The position numbers and the translations under genes were made by a program. Below are positions 34,058 through 42,991 of a stretch of 64,000 nt of DNA, in pieces. This DNA comes from Ruegeria sp. Alg231-54 (GTDB lineage: Bacteria > Pseudomonadota > Alphaproteobacteria > Rhodobacterales > Rhodobacteraceae), in the NCBI RefSeq assembly GCF_900143525.1, contig NZ_FREZ01000004.1, positions 226,462-290,461 of the forward strand, in the 5' to 3' direction. The notes under the pieces were generated by a model. The model did not search any database and had not been told where the DNA came from. It worked only from the letters and a program-made list of their open reading frames with translations. The stretch's first letter is position 1, and every line of letters begins with the position of its first letter.

Positions 34058-36582
34058 TCGCTGGCACGCAGGATGCGGGCAGGGCGGACGGCCAGGGGAC
34101 GCAGGGCAAAGATTAGCCCCGCGCCAAGCGTCACGATGATGCCCGCCAGAACGATGACGATAGCGGACGACCAGATCACCGAGAAGTTCGTGTCGAAAAT
34201 ATAGGTCGCAACGGCCCACCCACCCAAAATGCCGGTCAGCAGCGCAACGCCACCAGCAGCCGCGCCCAACAGCGCGGCGCGCAGGGCAAAGCTGAACAGG
34301 ATGCGCCGCCGGTCCGCGCCCAGTGTCTTGAGGATCGCGGCCTCGTATCGGCGGGCGGGTTCCCCGGCCGCGGCAGCACCGATGAGAACCAAGAAACCGG
34401 TCAGCAGAGAAATACCCGCGCCATAAGACGTGGCCGCTGAGATGCCCGCCAACAGGCCCGAGACGCGGTCAATCGCATCGCGCACCCGGATCGCCGTTAT
34501 GTTGGGGAACTTCCCGGCCAAATCGCGCAGAATTGCCGTTTCGGCCTGTTCTTCGGCATAGACCGTCGCGATAAAGCTGTGCGGGGCACCTTCAAGAGCC
34601 GATGGATTCATCGACATGATAAAGCCCATACCTGCGTTCGAGAAATCAACCTCGCGCGTTGATGTGAGTTCTGCGGTAATGTCCCGGCCCAAAATGTTCA
34701 CGGTCAGTTGGTCGCCCAGCTTAAGGCCCATTTCTTCCGCCTCCTCGGCTGCAAAACTCACCTGCGGCGTACCGGTATAGTCTTCTGCCCACCATTCGCC
34801 CGAGGTTATGCGCGCGTTTTCGGATGGCCGGACGGAATAGGTGATGCCCCGGTCGCCATCCAGCACCCAATGATCGCCTGCCACTTCGCGGGCGGGCTTG
34901 CCGTTGATCTGTGTGATGATCCCGCGCAGCATTGGTGCGCTTTCGATCCGGCTGACGCCGGGGTCGGTGGTTAACCTGTTGTTAAAACCCGGCATCTGGT
35001 CCTTCTGGATGTCGACGAAGAAGTAAGACGGCGCAACGTCCGGCAAGTTGCCGGAAATTGCATTGCGCAAGGTGCCGTCGATCTGTCCAACGGCCGCCAG
35101 AACCGAAAGCCCAAGACCCAGAGACAGTACAACGGATGCAGCGCCCTCTCGCGGGTCGGAAATGGCCGACAAGGCCCACCGAAGGGTCGGACGCCCGCGC
35201 GCTGACGGAGCGCTGAGCCGGGCCAGGCGGCGCACCGCGTAGGCCGCAGCGGACAGCAGCAGCAACGCGCCCACCAACCCTCCGGCGGTCCAGAACGTCA
35301 GGCGCGCCGAGCCGCTGAACCAGGCGGCTGATGCGATCAGCAGCGCGAGGCCGAAACCCGTTGCGATGAGGTATACCCCTCGTGGAACCGCACGCGCCGA
35401 GGTCAGAGCATCCCGAAACAGCGTCGCTGCGCGGACGTCTTCGGTGCGGGCAAGGGGCCAGAGCGTGAACAGAAAGGCCGTCAGTAAACCGTACAACGCT
35501 GCTTCGGCAAGCGGCGCCGGATAAAATGAGAAAACCGCGGGTACAGGCAGCCGGGCTTCAATCAAGGGGGCCAGCAGCAGCGGCAGCAACCCGCCCAAGG
35601 CAAGGCCCAGCAAGATCCCGATCCCCGACAGGACACCGATCTGGATCATATAAGTTTGGAATATCGTCGCCTTGTCAGCGCCCAGTGTGCGCAGCGTCGC
35701 GATGGTCTCTGTCTTTTGGGACAGATAGGCGCGCACGGCTGCGGAAACTCCGATGCCGCCGACTGCAAGGCCTGATAACCCGACCAGAACCAGAAATGCG
35801 CTGAGCCGCCCGACAAACTCGGCAATGCCGGGCGCACCGTTGCGAGCATCAGTCCATCGCATACCGGTGCCCTCAAAATTCTGACGCGCTTCTACCGCTA
35901 GATCTTGCAGATCGGTTCCTGATGGCAGGGCCAGGCGGTATTTGGTGGAAAACAGAGTTCCCGGGGCCAACAGGCCGGATACTTGCAAGTCTTCGGTCCG
36001 CACCAGCGTGCGAGGGCCCAGACCAAAGCCATCTGTCGCCCCGTCCGGTTCATGGATTAATGCGGCGGTCAGGATGAATTCTTGAGTTCCCAATGCAAAG
36101 CGATCTCCGACGGAAAGGCTTAGCCGATCAATAAGCGACGGGTCCATTACTGCGCCCGGAAGTCCTTGATGTGTCCCTAAAGCCGCCGATAGGGGCAGTG
36201 CAGGCTTCAAAACCGGAGATCCCAATAACGGGTAAGTGTCGTCGACCGATTTGACCTGAGTCAGCGCGCGTTGCGTTTCAGCGCCCTGATCTGCAACGGC
36301 CATTGAGCGAAAATCGACCACTTCAGAGACAGCTGTCCCGGTCTGGTCCATCCAAGCGCGTTCGTCATCTGTTGCAAATCGGTAGGTGAATTCCAGTTGC
36401 GCATCCCCGCCCAACAGGGCCGCGCCTTCCTCGGCCAATCCTGCCTGGATCGCGTGGCGTACCGACCCGACTGCTGCAATCGCGGCGACACCCAGCGCAA
36501 GACACGCGAGGAAAATGCGAAACCCATGCAGCCCGCCCCGAAGTTCACGGCGTGCCAGCCGCCCGGCTAGCCGAAGGCTCAT
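34054..36582 (-). CDS. ABC transporter permease, YbbP/FtsX family
   Basis: An 842-residue membrane protein, start ATG at 36582 overlapping the ATPase stop by four bases (ATGA). It has an N-terminal transmembrane helix, a large periplasmic MacB_PCD-like domain, and three clusters of helices around residues 240-420 and 700-840 that form two FtsX domains. The DAQLEFTYRFA start and two RRILFSFALRAALLGA-type coupling segments fit YbbP. With the YbbA-like ATPase it forms an outward transporter. Next to a TesA-type esterase, as ybbAP/tesA are in E. coli. The substrate is unknown. It also overlaps the nsrR stop end to end. Confidence 0.9.
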   Translation of the reverse strand: MSLRLAGRLARRELRGGLHGFRIFLACLALGVAAIAAVGSVRHAIQAGLAEEGAALLGGDAQLEFTYRFATDDERAWMDQTGTAVSEVVDFRSMAVADQGAETQRALTQVKSVDDTYPLLGSPVLKPALPLSAALGTHQGLPGAVMDPSLIDRLSLSVGDRFALGTQEFILTAALIHEPDGATDGFGLGPRTLVRTEDLQVSGLLAPGTLFSTKYRLALPSGTDLQDLAVEARQNFEGTGMRWTDARNGAPGIAEFVGRLSAFLVLVGLSGLAVGGIGVSAAVRAYLSQKTETIATLRTLGADKATIFQTYMIQIGVLSGIGILLGLALGGLLPLLLAPLIEARLPVPAVFSFYPAPLAEAALYGLLTAFLFTLWPLARTEDVRAATLFRDALTSARAVPRGVYLIATGFGLALLIASAAWFSGSARLTFWTAGGLVGALLLLSAAAYAVRRLARLSAPSARGRPTLRWALSAISDPREGAASVVLSLGLGLSVLAAVGQIDGTLRNAISGNLPDVAPSYFFVDIQKDQMPGFNNRLTTDPGVSRIESAPMLRGIITQINGKPAREVAGDHWVLDGDRGITYSVRPSENARITSGEWWAEDYTGTPQVSFAAEEAEEMGLKLGDQLTVNILGRDITAELTSTREVDFSNAGMGFIMSMNPSALEGAPHSFIATVYAEEQAETAILRDLAGKFPNITAIRVRDAIDRVSGLLAGISAATSYGAGISLLTGFLVLIGAAAAGEPARRYEAAILKTLGADRRRILFSFALRAALLGAAAGGVALLTGILGGWAVATYIFDTNFSVIWSSAIVIVLAGIIVTLGAGLIFALRPLAVRPARILRASD

Positions 36583-37274
36583 TCCGCGGCCTTTTGCTGG
36601 CTGTCTTCCGAAATCCGCCCGTCGCGCAAGCGCACAACCCGATCGCACCTGCGCGCAAGACTATGACTGTGGGTTACAAGCACCAGAGTGGCGCCGTGTT
36701 TGTCGCGCAGGCCGAACAATAGATCGACGATAGCCGCGCCGTTCGTTTCGTCTAAATTTCCTGTCGGCTCATCCGCCAGCAAAATCTGCGGACGCGGTGC
36801 GGCGGCGCGGGCCAGTGCAACGCGTTGTTGTTCGCCACCTGACAATTGCGCCGGATAATGATCGCGGCGATGCGACAGGCCTACCGCGTCAAGTTCTGCC
36901 GCGGCGCGTTGAAACGCATCCTTGTGTCCGGCCAATTCCAGCGGCGTGGCCACATTTTCCAGGGCAGTCATGGTTGGGATCAGATGAAAGTTCTGAAAGA
37001 CGACCCCCATCGCATTGCGCCGGAAACGGGCAAGAGAATCCTCATCCATGCCAGTCAGATCCTGGCCAAGGGCTGTGATCTTGCCCGCGCTTGCCTGTTC
37101 CAATCCGCCCATCAGCATCAGCAGCGAGGATTTGCCAGATCCGGACGGCCCGACAAGCCCAAGCGTTTCGCCTTTTACGACGGTCAGGTTAATCTCATGC
37201 AGGATATTAACCCGACCGGCATTGCCATCCAGCGACAAAGCGGCATTTTGAAGCGAAAGAACAGGTGTCGTCAT
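36579..37274 (-). CDS. ABC transporter ATPase, YbbA-like
   Basis: A 231-residue LolD/MacB-type ATPase, from the ATG at 37274. Walker A is GPSGSGKSS, the signature is LSGGEQQRV, Walker B is LLADEPTGNLD, and the H-loop is VTHSHS. It energises the FtsX-type permease encoded directly downstream. Its gene is divergent from the TesA-like esterase, with only 51 bases between the starts, so the promoters overlap. This ybbA/ybbP/tesA arrangement is conserved in many Proteobacteria. Confidence 0.94.
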   Translation of the reverse strand: MTTPVLSLQNAALSLDGNAGRVNILHEINLTVVKGETLGLVGPSGSGKSSLLMLMGGLEQASAGKITALGQDLTGMDEDSLARFRRNAMGVVFQNFHLIPTMTALENVATPLELAGHKDAFQRAAAELDAVGLSHRRDHYPAQLSGGEQQRVALARAAAPRPQILLADEPTGNLDETNGAAIVDLLFGLRDKHGATLVLVTHSHSLARRCDRVVRLRDGRISEDSQQKAAE

Positions 37275-37325
37275 AGGTACTTCCAAAAGGAGGCGGTCAT
37301 TTTGGGATATGGAGTGGTTCAAAAA

Positions 37326-37967
37326 ATGCGCAAGGCTCTGATGGCTTTACTGTTTGCTTGTTGCGGCTTTGCCGCCACAGCGGAACCGTTGGTCATCGCG
37401 GCCCTCGGGGACTCGCTGACACAAGGATACGGGCTAATGGAACAGGACGGGTTCGTACCACAGTTGGATCAATGGCTGAAGGATCAGGGCGCAGACGTGC
37501 AATTGATAAATGCCGGAGTATCCGGGGATACAACCGCAGGCGGCGCGGCCCGTGTGGATTGGACGCTGACACCTGACGTGGACGCGATGATTGTGGCGCT
37601 GGGCGGCAATGACCTGCTGCGCGGTATCGACCCGGCTGTGTCGCGCGCGAACCTTGAGACAATCGTAACCTCCGCCCGGGCGGCAGAGGTTGAGGTTTTG
37701 CTGATCGGAATGCAGGCGCCGGGGAATTACGGGGTCGATTACAAGCAGGCATTTGATGCGATGTACGCGGATCTAGCCAAGGCATATCAACTTGTGTTTG
37801 CAGAAAATTTTTTTGAAGGGTTGCAGCCAAACGGCGACCCGAACGCAGTCTGGCAGTTCATGCAACCGGATGGAATTCACCCCAACAAAGAAGGCGTGGC
37901 GCGGATCGTAGCAGCGCTTGGGCCTTACGTGCTGGAGTTGGTCGAAACCTCGGCCAAGCAGGATTGA
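37326..37967 (+). CDS. tesA: SGNH-family esterase, TesA-like
   Basis: A 213-residue periplasmic hydrolase with a signal peptide (MRKALMALLFACCGFAATAE) and the GDSL/SGNH blocks: GDSLTQGYG (nucleophile Ser), NAGVSGDT (Gly), ALGGNDLLRG (Asn) and DGIHPNKEG (Asp/His). This matches the arylesterase/thioesterase I/lysophospholipase L1 type. The start at 37326 is the ATG directly preceding the signal sequence. The gene is followed by an SRAP gene after four bases, so the two are co-transcribed. Confidence 0.93.
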   Translation: MRKALMALLFACCGFAATAEPLVIAALGDSLTQGYGLMEQDGFVPQLDQWLKDQGADVQLINAGVSGDTTAGGAARVDWTLTPDVDAMIVALGGNDLLRGIDPAVSRANLETIVTSARAAEVEVLLIGMQAPGNYGVDYKQAFDAMYADLAKAYQLVFAENFFEGLQPNGDPNAVWQFMQPDGIHPNKEGVARIVAALGPYVLELVETSAKQD

Positions 37968-37971
37968 AAAG

Positions 37972-38586
37972 ATGCCCGGGCGATTTTTTCTGACACGGCC
38001 GATGTCCGAGATCGCCCAATTTTTGAATGTCCGGTGTGATGTGGACCTGCAGCCGCCGCGAAGGAACATTCAACCGGGTCAGGAACTGATAGTCTTGGCT
38101 GCCCAAGGCCTGACGCCCATGCGATGGGGCATGATCCCGGTTGGGCGTGTCAATGCGCGCGGTCGACCGGTGATGGAAACCATAATCAACGCCCGATCCG
38201 AAACCGTCTTTGACAAAACCGCATTCGACGGCGTTGGGCGGGCCGTGGTTCCGGTCGACGGGTGGTACGAGTGGACAGGTGAAAAGCGCCGTAAAACCGC
38301 GTGGCGCATCTCCTCTGCAGATGGCTCACTTCTGTTCTTTGCTGCGATCACGGACAGTTGGCAGGCTCCGGGCGGTCTGCGGGTTGACCAGTGTGCAGCT
38401 GTTACTTGCCCACCCAATGCTGATCTGGAGCCGATACACCATCGAATGGGTGTCCTGCTGGATCCTGCCGACATTCAGACATGGCTTACAGGAACCGAGG
38501 ACGACGCAAAGGCGCTGGCGCAACCTTGGCCTGACGGGTTGTTGCAGATCGAAGAGGCGACGGACGTCGACTGGTCCGGGCCGTGA
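37972..38586 (+). CDS. SRAP-family protein with Pro in place of catalytic Cys2
   Basis: A 204-residue SRAP-domain protein. It keeps the other active-site residues: Asn/Glu in IINARSET, VPVDGWYEW (Glu) and the His of IHHRMGVLL. The second residue, however, is Pro (start MPGRFFLT), where family members carry the Cys that forms the thiazolidine with abasic DNA. The ATG at 37972 is the only start that fits the domain, and the codons read ATG CCC GGG. After Met removal this would expose an N-terminal Pro. It sits four bases after tesA and is probably co-transcribed with it. Confidence 0.9.
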   Translation: MPGRFFLTRPMSEIAQFLNVRCDVDLQPPRRNIQPGQELIVLAAQGLTPMRWGMIPVGRVNARGRPVMETIINARSETVFDKTAFDGVGRAVVPVDGWYEWTGEKRRKTAWRISSADGSLLFFAAITDSWQAPGGLRVDQCAAVTCPPNADLEPIHHRMGVLLDPADIQTWLTGTEDDAKALAQPWPDGLLQIEEATDVDWSGP

Positions 38587-38591
38587 CCGCC

Positions 38592-39152
38592 TCAGACCAC
38601 CGTGACCACAGTTCCGACCGGTACACGTTCATACAAGTCGATGACATGGGCGTTCAGCATCCGAATGCATCCGTTTGAGGCCGCGCGCCCGATGGTTTGC
38701 GGCTGCGTCGTCCCGTGGATACGGAAATAGGTGTCGACCCCATTCTGAAACAGGTAGAGAGCGCGCGCGCCCAGCGGGTTACCATCACCGCCCGGTTGAA
38801 CATAATCATTGTCCTTGAACTTAGCGTAAGTCAGCGGTTCACGTTCGATCATCTCGTTCGTGGGGCGCCATGTCGGCCACTCTTTCTTGACGTCGATCGT
38901 GGCTGTGCCAGTGAATTCCAGACCTGCCTTGCCAACGCCGCACCCATAACGGATTGCCTTGCGCGGTTCGGTGATGAGATACAGATAGAAGGACCGTGGC
39001 GCGACCAGAAGCTGCCCCGGCAGAAATTGTTTCTTGACCCGAACGAATTGGGGCGTGGGGTCGTATTCAACGGCCTTCTTCTTGGCCGAAGCAATACCGG
39101 GCGCTAGGCCCGCGGCTGCAGATGCTGCAAGGAAAGTACGACGTGTGAACAT
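38592..39152 (-). CDS. Exported L,D-transpeptidase (YkuD/ErfK family)
   Basis: A 186-residue protein with an export signal (FTRRTFLAASAAAGLAPGIA, Tat-like because of Arg-Arg) and a YkuD catalytic domain ending in HGTTQPQTIG and SNGCIRM, which supply the catalytic His and Cys. Such enzymes make 3-3 peptidoglycan crosslinks or attach outer-membrane proteins to the wall in the periplasm. Start ATG at 39152. The stop is convergent with the SRAP gene and only five bases separate them. Confidence 0.93.
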   Translation of the reverse strand: MFTRRTFLAASAAAGLAPGIASAKKKAVEYDPTPQFVRVKKQFLPGQLLVAPRSFYLYLITEPRKAIRYGCGVGKAGLEFTGTATIDVKKEWPTWRPTNEMIEREPLTYAKFKDNDYVQPGGDGNPLGARALYLFQNGVDTYFRIHGTTQPQTIGRAASNGCIRMLNAHVIDLYERVPVGTVVTVV

Positions 39153-39295
39153 ATTGGTTCTCTTTAAGACAACAAGGAAATCGTAAACCAGTGTCGGAAT
39201 GATAACCGATCTGGTCAATCATCTGCCAAGAGTAACCGTATTGTGATGTAATCGCAGAGACACACTTCTGTTGCAGTTTTGTCCCGCGTGATGTG

Positions 39296-39323
39296 AAAAG
39301 GGCAGAGGTAACCTCCGCCCTTT
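39296..39323 (-). terminator. Terminator of the cold-shock gene
   Basis: On the minus strand the sequence reads AAAGGGCGGAGG, a three-base loop, then CCTCTGCCCTTTT, a stable stem with one mismatch and a T run. It starts eight bases after the stop of the cold-shock gene. Confidence 0.85.
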
Positions 39324-39330
39324 CATGGCC

Positions 39331-39537
39331 TTAGGCCAGTGCGATATCGTCGGCGCTTTCGCGGCCGTCACGACCAGCGCGCAGCTCGTACGTGACTTTC
39401 TGGTTGTCGGCCAGACCGGTCAGGCCCGAACGCTCGACGGCCGAGATGTGAACGAAGATGTCTTTGCCGCCATCTTCAGGTGCGATAAAGCCAAAACCTT
39501 TGGTGGTGTTGAACCATTTTACGGTGCCTGTGGGCAT
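39331..39537 (-). CDS. cspA: Cold-shock protein, CspA family
   Basis: A 68-residue single cold-shock (OB-fold) domain. The RNP1-type motif is KGFGFI and the RNP2-type is DIFVHIS. It binds single-stranded nucleic acids and prevents RNA secondary structure. I use the ATG at 39537, whose upstream region is long and untranslated, as usual for csp genes. The gene is monocistronic with a strong terminator. Confidence 0.95.
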   Translation of the reverse strand: MPTGTVKWFNTTKGFGFIAPEDGGKDIFVHISAVERSGLTGLADNQKVTYELRAGRDGRESADDIALA

Positions 39538-39848
39538 ATCCGTTGTCTCCTGTTTAGTGCTGCCCACGGAGTTGCGGCAGCCCGGCGTCGTTGTCTGTAT
39601 CGATAGACTGAGCGCCGGAAACGGTGACAGTGGGTCGAAATAGAAAAACGTAAGCCCCATTGATATGGCATTGGGGTGGGCGTGTGACAAGGGATTTTGT
39701 GCGTTTCGTACAAGGGTTTGAGGGCCAGATTCCCGATTTGTACAAGAATCCGCCGATGGGTTTGATTATTGGTTCAGCGGCCTTTGATAAGGTAAAGCTA
39801 TGCGATCAGTGCGCTGAGTGGGCATCTAGAAAACTCTAACCAAGCCTG
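39538..39848. other. Cold-shock gene 5' region, no other gene
   Basis: No gene is supported in these 311 bases. The leftward promoter and 5' leader of the cold-shock gene are expected here. The GGCATTGGGGTGGGCG tract near 39666 and the AT-rich segment at 39750-39800 could hold promoter elements; I cannot place them reliably. Confidence 0.4.
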
Positions 39849-39851
39849 TGA

Positions 39852-40453
39852 TCAGGTTGCAGCACCAGCAATTGCCGCCGCATCCGCATTCCCGGGGCCA
39901 AGTACCTTTTCACCGTGTCTCTGGCAGATCGATCATCGGATTTGTTGGTGCGCGAGGTGGAGCAATTTACCGCGGCCTTTGTGGTGACGCGTTTGTTGTG
40001 TTGCCGGATCATTGGCACGCGGTTTGGACCTTGCCGCCGAGAGATGCGGATTATTTAACACGGTGGCGGTTGACCAAAATTCGGTTTGTGCGTGGCGTCG
40101 GTATGTTCGGTCCGCGGGGTGGGTCGAAAGTTGTCCAACAGGAACGTGGGAATTGGCAACGCAGGTTTTGGGAGCATTGTGTCCGCGATGAACGAGATTA
40201 TCGCAATCACATGGCATATTGCTGGGGTAATCCCGTCAAACACGGATTCTTAGCGCACCCAACCCATTGGCCGTATTCGTCGATACGCCGCGATATTCGT
40301 GCGGGTCGCGTTGATCCGGAATGGAGTGGCAGCGTCACCAAGGGAAGCTTGGGGAACCGTAGGATGGGTGGTTTCACCCATCACTCCTCTGAAGAACCTC
40401 AGTTTAGAACCCCGACAATTCGCAAAAGAAGCACCCAAAACTATCAACAATAA
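39852..40453 (+). pseudogene. REP-associated tyrosine transposase (RAYT), frameshifted
   Basis: The N-terminal third of a Y1/HUH transposase reads in the frame of 39852 (RRIRIPGAKYLFTVSLADRS, then LLVREVEQFTAAF). After a shift near 39980 the rest reads in the +2-phased frame: VVLPDHWHAVWTLPPRD with the HxH-type DHWHA, then TRWRLTKIRF, RRFWEHCVRDERDY, WGNPVKHG and HPTHWPYSSI. About 20 bases appear missing at the junction, and no start codon precedes the first part (a TGA sits at 39849). RAYTs are domesticated single-strand transposases linked to REP palindromes. Confidence 0.82.
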
Positions 40454-41193
40454 ATAGTGCCGTGACGTCACGATAGGGACAGTGGCATGAGCTTTAGTCC
40501 GCAAAGTCGCATCACAAAATGACTTTTTGACAGGCTGTTCAAGAATGACGCGGAACGCGGTTTTCTTCCCCGTTGGCGCTTGATCTTTCTTTCTTATGTA
40601 CGCTGCACCGCTGCGGGTGGCCACTCACGGAAATACGGTCCTTGAGCCGAAGTCCACCGCACGCTCGGATCGGCCCGCAGCGGAACATTGCAACGAATAC
40701 TCAGCTTTAAACAATTTCGAGAAACCCAACACGCACGGTGAAAGATATGTTTTTCAAGTCGATCTTAGACCATATTTTCAAATCAGCGGAGCAGGCAAAT
40801 TCGGTGCCCCAAAAGCTTGCCGGGAAAACACAAATTGCAAATTCTGGAGCGGTTAATAAAAAAGAACTGACTGTGCTTTTTGGAGACGTTCTGAACGAGA
40901 AACAGGTTCGGAGTGGTGAGAACCAACAGTCAGTCGGCCAGTCGCAAAAGCAACTGATTTCCGCAGGCTGTTGTAAGGCACAGATCGAGAATGCGCGGAC
41001 AACGTGACTTAAGTTGTGAGAGGCTGAACTCCGACCGGCTGCATAAGGCTCACAAATGGTCTTGAGAAGCTAAGAAAGATAGCCGCACACACCAGTCAAA
41101 CCGTATTCCTGATTTCTAAGCTGGTACTCACTCTAAACAGGCTATTTGAGGCCCGGAATCATATCCGTTGGTTCCGGGCTTCAAACATAGTTT
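40454..41193. other. Gene-poor stretch of 0.7 kb
   Basis: No confident gene. A frame at 40738-41007 (89 codons) has unremarkable composition and no family. A CGAAGTCCACCGCACGCTCGG-like segment near 40650 resembles the dispersed repeats. A hairpin at 41151-41179 follows ettA. Confidence 0.45.
41151..41179 (-). terminator. Hairpin after ettA
   Basis: An 8-bp perfect stem, GCCCGGAA (41151-41158) with TTCCGGGC (41172-41179), lies 15 bases beyond the ettA stop. There is no strong T run on the minus strand, so termination is probable, not certain. Confidence 0.6.
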
Positions 41194-42849
41194 TTATCGC
41201 GCAAACTTCTTATGCTTCAACCGCTTGGGCTCCAGTGCGTCCGGCCCCAGGCGGCGCTTTTTGTCCTCTTCGTAGTCCTCGAAGTTGCCCTCGAACCATT
41301 CCACATGGGCATCGCCCTCGAACGCCAGAATATGCGTACAGATACGGTCCAAGAAAAAGCGGTCGTGTGAGATGACGACGGCGCAGCCGGCGAAATCGAC
41401 CAGGGCGTCTTCCAACGCACGCAGGGTTTCGACGTCCAGATCGTTGGTTGGTTCATCGAGCAGCAAGACGTTGCCGCCCTCTTTCAGCAGGCGGGCCATG
41501 TGGACGCGGTTGCGCTCACCACCGGATAGCAGTGAGACCTTTTTCTGCTGGTCGCCGCCCTTGAAATTGAAGGACGAGCAATAGGCGCGGGAATTGACCT
41601 GCGCGTCACCCAGCTGAATGATCTCGGCACCGCCGGTGATCGCCTCCCACACAGTGTCGTTGTCCTTGAGGTCATCGCGGGACTGGTCAACATAAGACAG
41701 CTCGACTGTGTCGCCCAGCGTGATGGTGCCGTTGTCGGGCTGTTCCTGACCGGTGAGCATCTTGAACAGGGTCGATTTACCGGCGCCGTTGGGGCCGATG
41801 ACGCCGACAATTCCGCCGGGGGGCAGGGCAAAGTCCAGCCCTTCGATCAGTTGTTTGTCGCCCATGTGTTTGGACAGACCTTCGACCTCGATCACTTTGC
41901 CGCCAAGGCGCTGGCCGTTGGGGATGACGATCTGGGCGCGGGTCAGCTTTTCGCGTTCGGACTGGTCTGCCAGCTCGTTATAGGCGTTGATCCGGGCCTT
42001 GGATTTGGCCTGACGGGCCTTCTGGCCCTGACGCATCCAGTCCAATTCGCGTTGCAGGGTCTTCTGCTTGGACTTGTCCTCGCGCGCTTCCTGCTCCAAC
42101 CGTTTGGCTTTTTGTTCCAGCCATGCGGAGTAGTTGCCCTCGTAAGGCAGGCCCCGGCCACGATCGAGTTCAAGGATCCAGCCGGTGATGCTGTCCAGGA
42201 AATAGCGGTCGTGGGTGACGATCAGGATGGTGCCCTTGTAGTCGATCAGGTGTTGCTGCAGCCAGGCGATGGTTTCGGCGTCCAAGTGGTTGGTCGGTTC
42301 ATCGAGCAGCAGCATGTCGGGGGCCTGCAGCAGCAGTTTGCAGAGCGCGACGCGGCGTTTCTCACCGCCCGAAAGGTTGGCGATGTTGGCGTCGTCTGCT
42401 GGGCAGCGCAGCGCCTCCATCGAGACGTCGATCTGGCTGTCGAGGTCCCACAGGTTCTGGCTGTCGATCTCGTCCTGCAGTTTGGCCATCTCATCAGCGG
42501 TTTCGTCGCTGTAGTTCATCGCCAGTTCGTTATAGCGATCAAGGATCGCCTTCTTTTCGGCCACGCCCAGCATGACGTTTTCACGAACGCTGAGGGTTTC
42601 ATCCAGTTTCGGTTCCTGCGGCAGATAGCCGACCTTGGCACCCTCGGCGGCCCAGGCCTCGCCGGTGAAGTCCTTGTCGAGGCCCGCCATGATCTTCATC
42701 AGCGTCGATTTACCGGCGCCGTTGACGCCGACAACACCGATTTTCACACCGGGCAGAAAGCTTAGGTGGATGTTTTCAAAGCACTTTTTGCCACCGAGAT
42801 AGGTCTTGGAGACACCCTGCATGTGGTAGACATATTGATAGGCGGCCAT
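41194..42849 (-). CDS. ettA: Energy-dependent translational throttle protein EttA (ABC-F)
   Basis: A 551-residue soluble ABC-F ATPase with two nucleotide-binding domains and no membrane part. Domain 1 (about 1-260) has GVNGAGKST, LSGGEKRRV and LLLDEPTNHLD. The arm and linker follow (about 240-320; rich in KRLEQEAREDKSK). Domain 2 (about 325-525) has GPNGAGKST, LSGGERNRV and LLLDEPTNDLD. EttA binds the ribosomal E site and gates entry to elongation according to the ATP/ADP ratio. Length and KQKTL-type linker match EttA rather than Uup. It is single-gene. Confidence 0.96.
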   Translation of the reverse strand: MAAYQYVYHMQGVSKTYLGGKKCFENIHLSFLPGVKIGVVGVNGAGKSTLMKIMAGLDKDFTGEAWAAEGAKVGYLPQEPKLDETLSVRENVMLGVAEKKAILDRYNELAMNYSDETADEMAKLQDEIDSQNLWDLDSQIDVSMEALRCPADDANIANLSGGEKRRVALCKLLLQAPDMLLLDEPTNHLDAETIAWLQQHLIDYKGTILIVTHDRYFLDSITGWILELDRGRGLPYEGNYSAWLEQKAKRLEQEAREDKSKQKTLQRELDWMRQGQKARQAKSKARINAYNELADQSEREKLTRAQIVIPNGQRLGGKVIEVEGLSKHMGDKQLIEGLDFALPPGGIVGVIGPNGAGKSTLFKMLTGQEQPDNGTITLGDTVELSYVDQSRDDLKDNDTVWEAITGGAEIIQLGDAQVNSRAYCSSFNFKGGDQQKKVSLLSGGERNRVHMARLLKEGGNVLLLDEPTNDLDVETLRALEDALVDFAGCAVVISHDRFFLDRICTHILAFEGDAHVEWFEGNFEDYEEDKKRRLGPDALEPKRLKHKKFAR

Positions 42850-42991
42850 GTCGCGTCCTCTGGGTCGGGGAAATCAGGTTGGGCGGGGTGATAGCGGAGG
42901 TATCTCGGAGGGGCAAGCAGCGGCTGACATACATCTTTACTATCAAAAATGATTACTTATCTATTTCCGAACACCAAGTGCGGAGGCGGAT

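Noticed and set aside
40738..41007. 89-codon frame in the gene-poor stretch
   Set aside because: No family, no clear ribosome site and no conserved feature; kept only as part of a gene-free entry.
41851..42765. Long 304-codon frame on the plus strand opposite ettA
   Set aside because: It is the antisense shadow of a well-conserved ABC-F gene and has no family sequence of its own.
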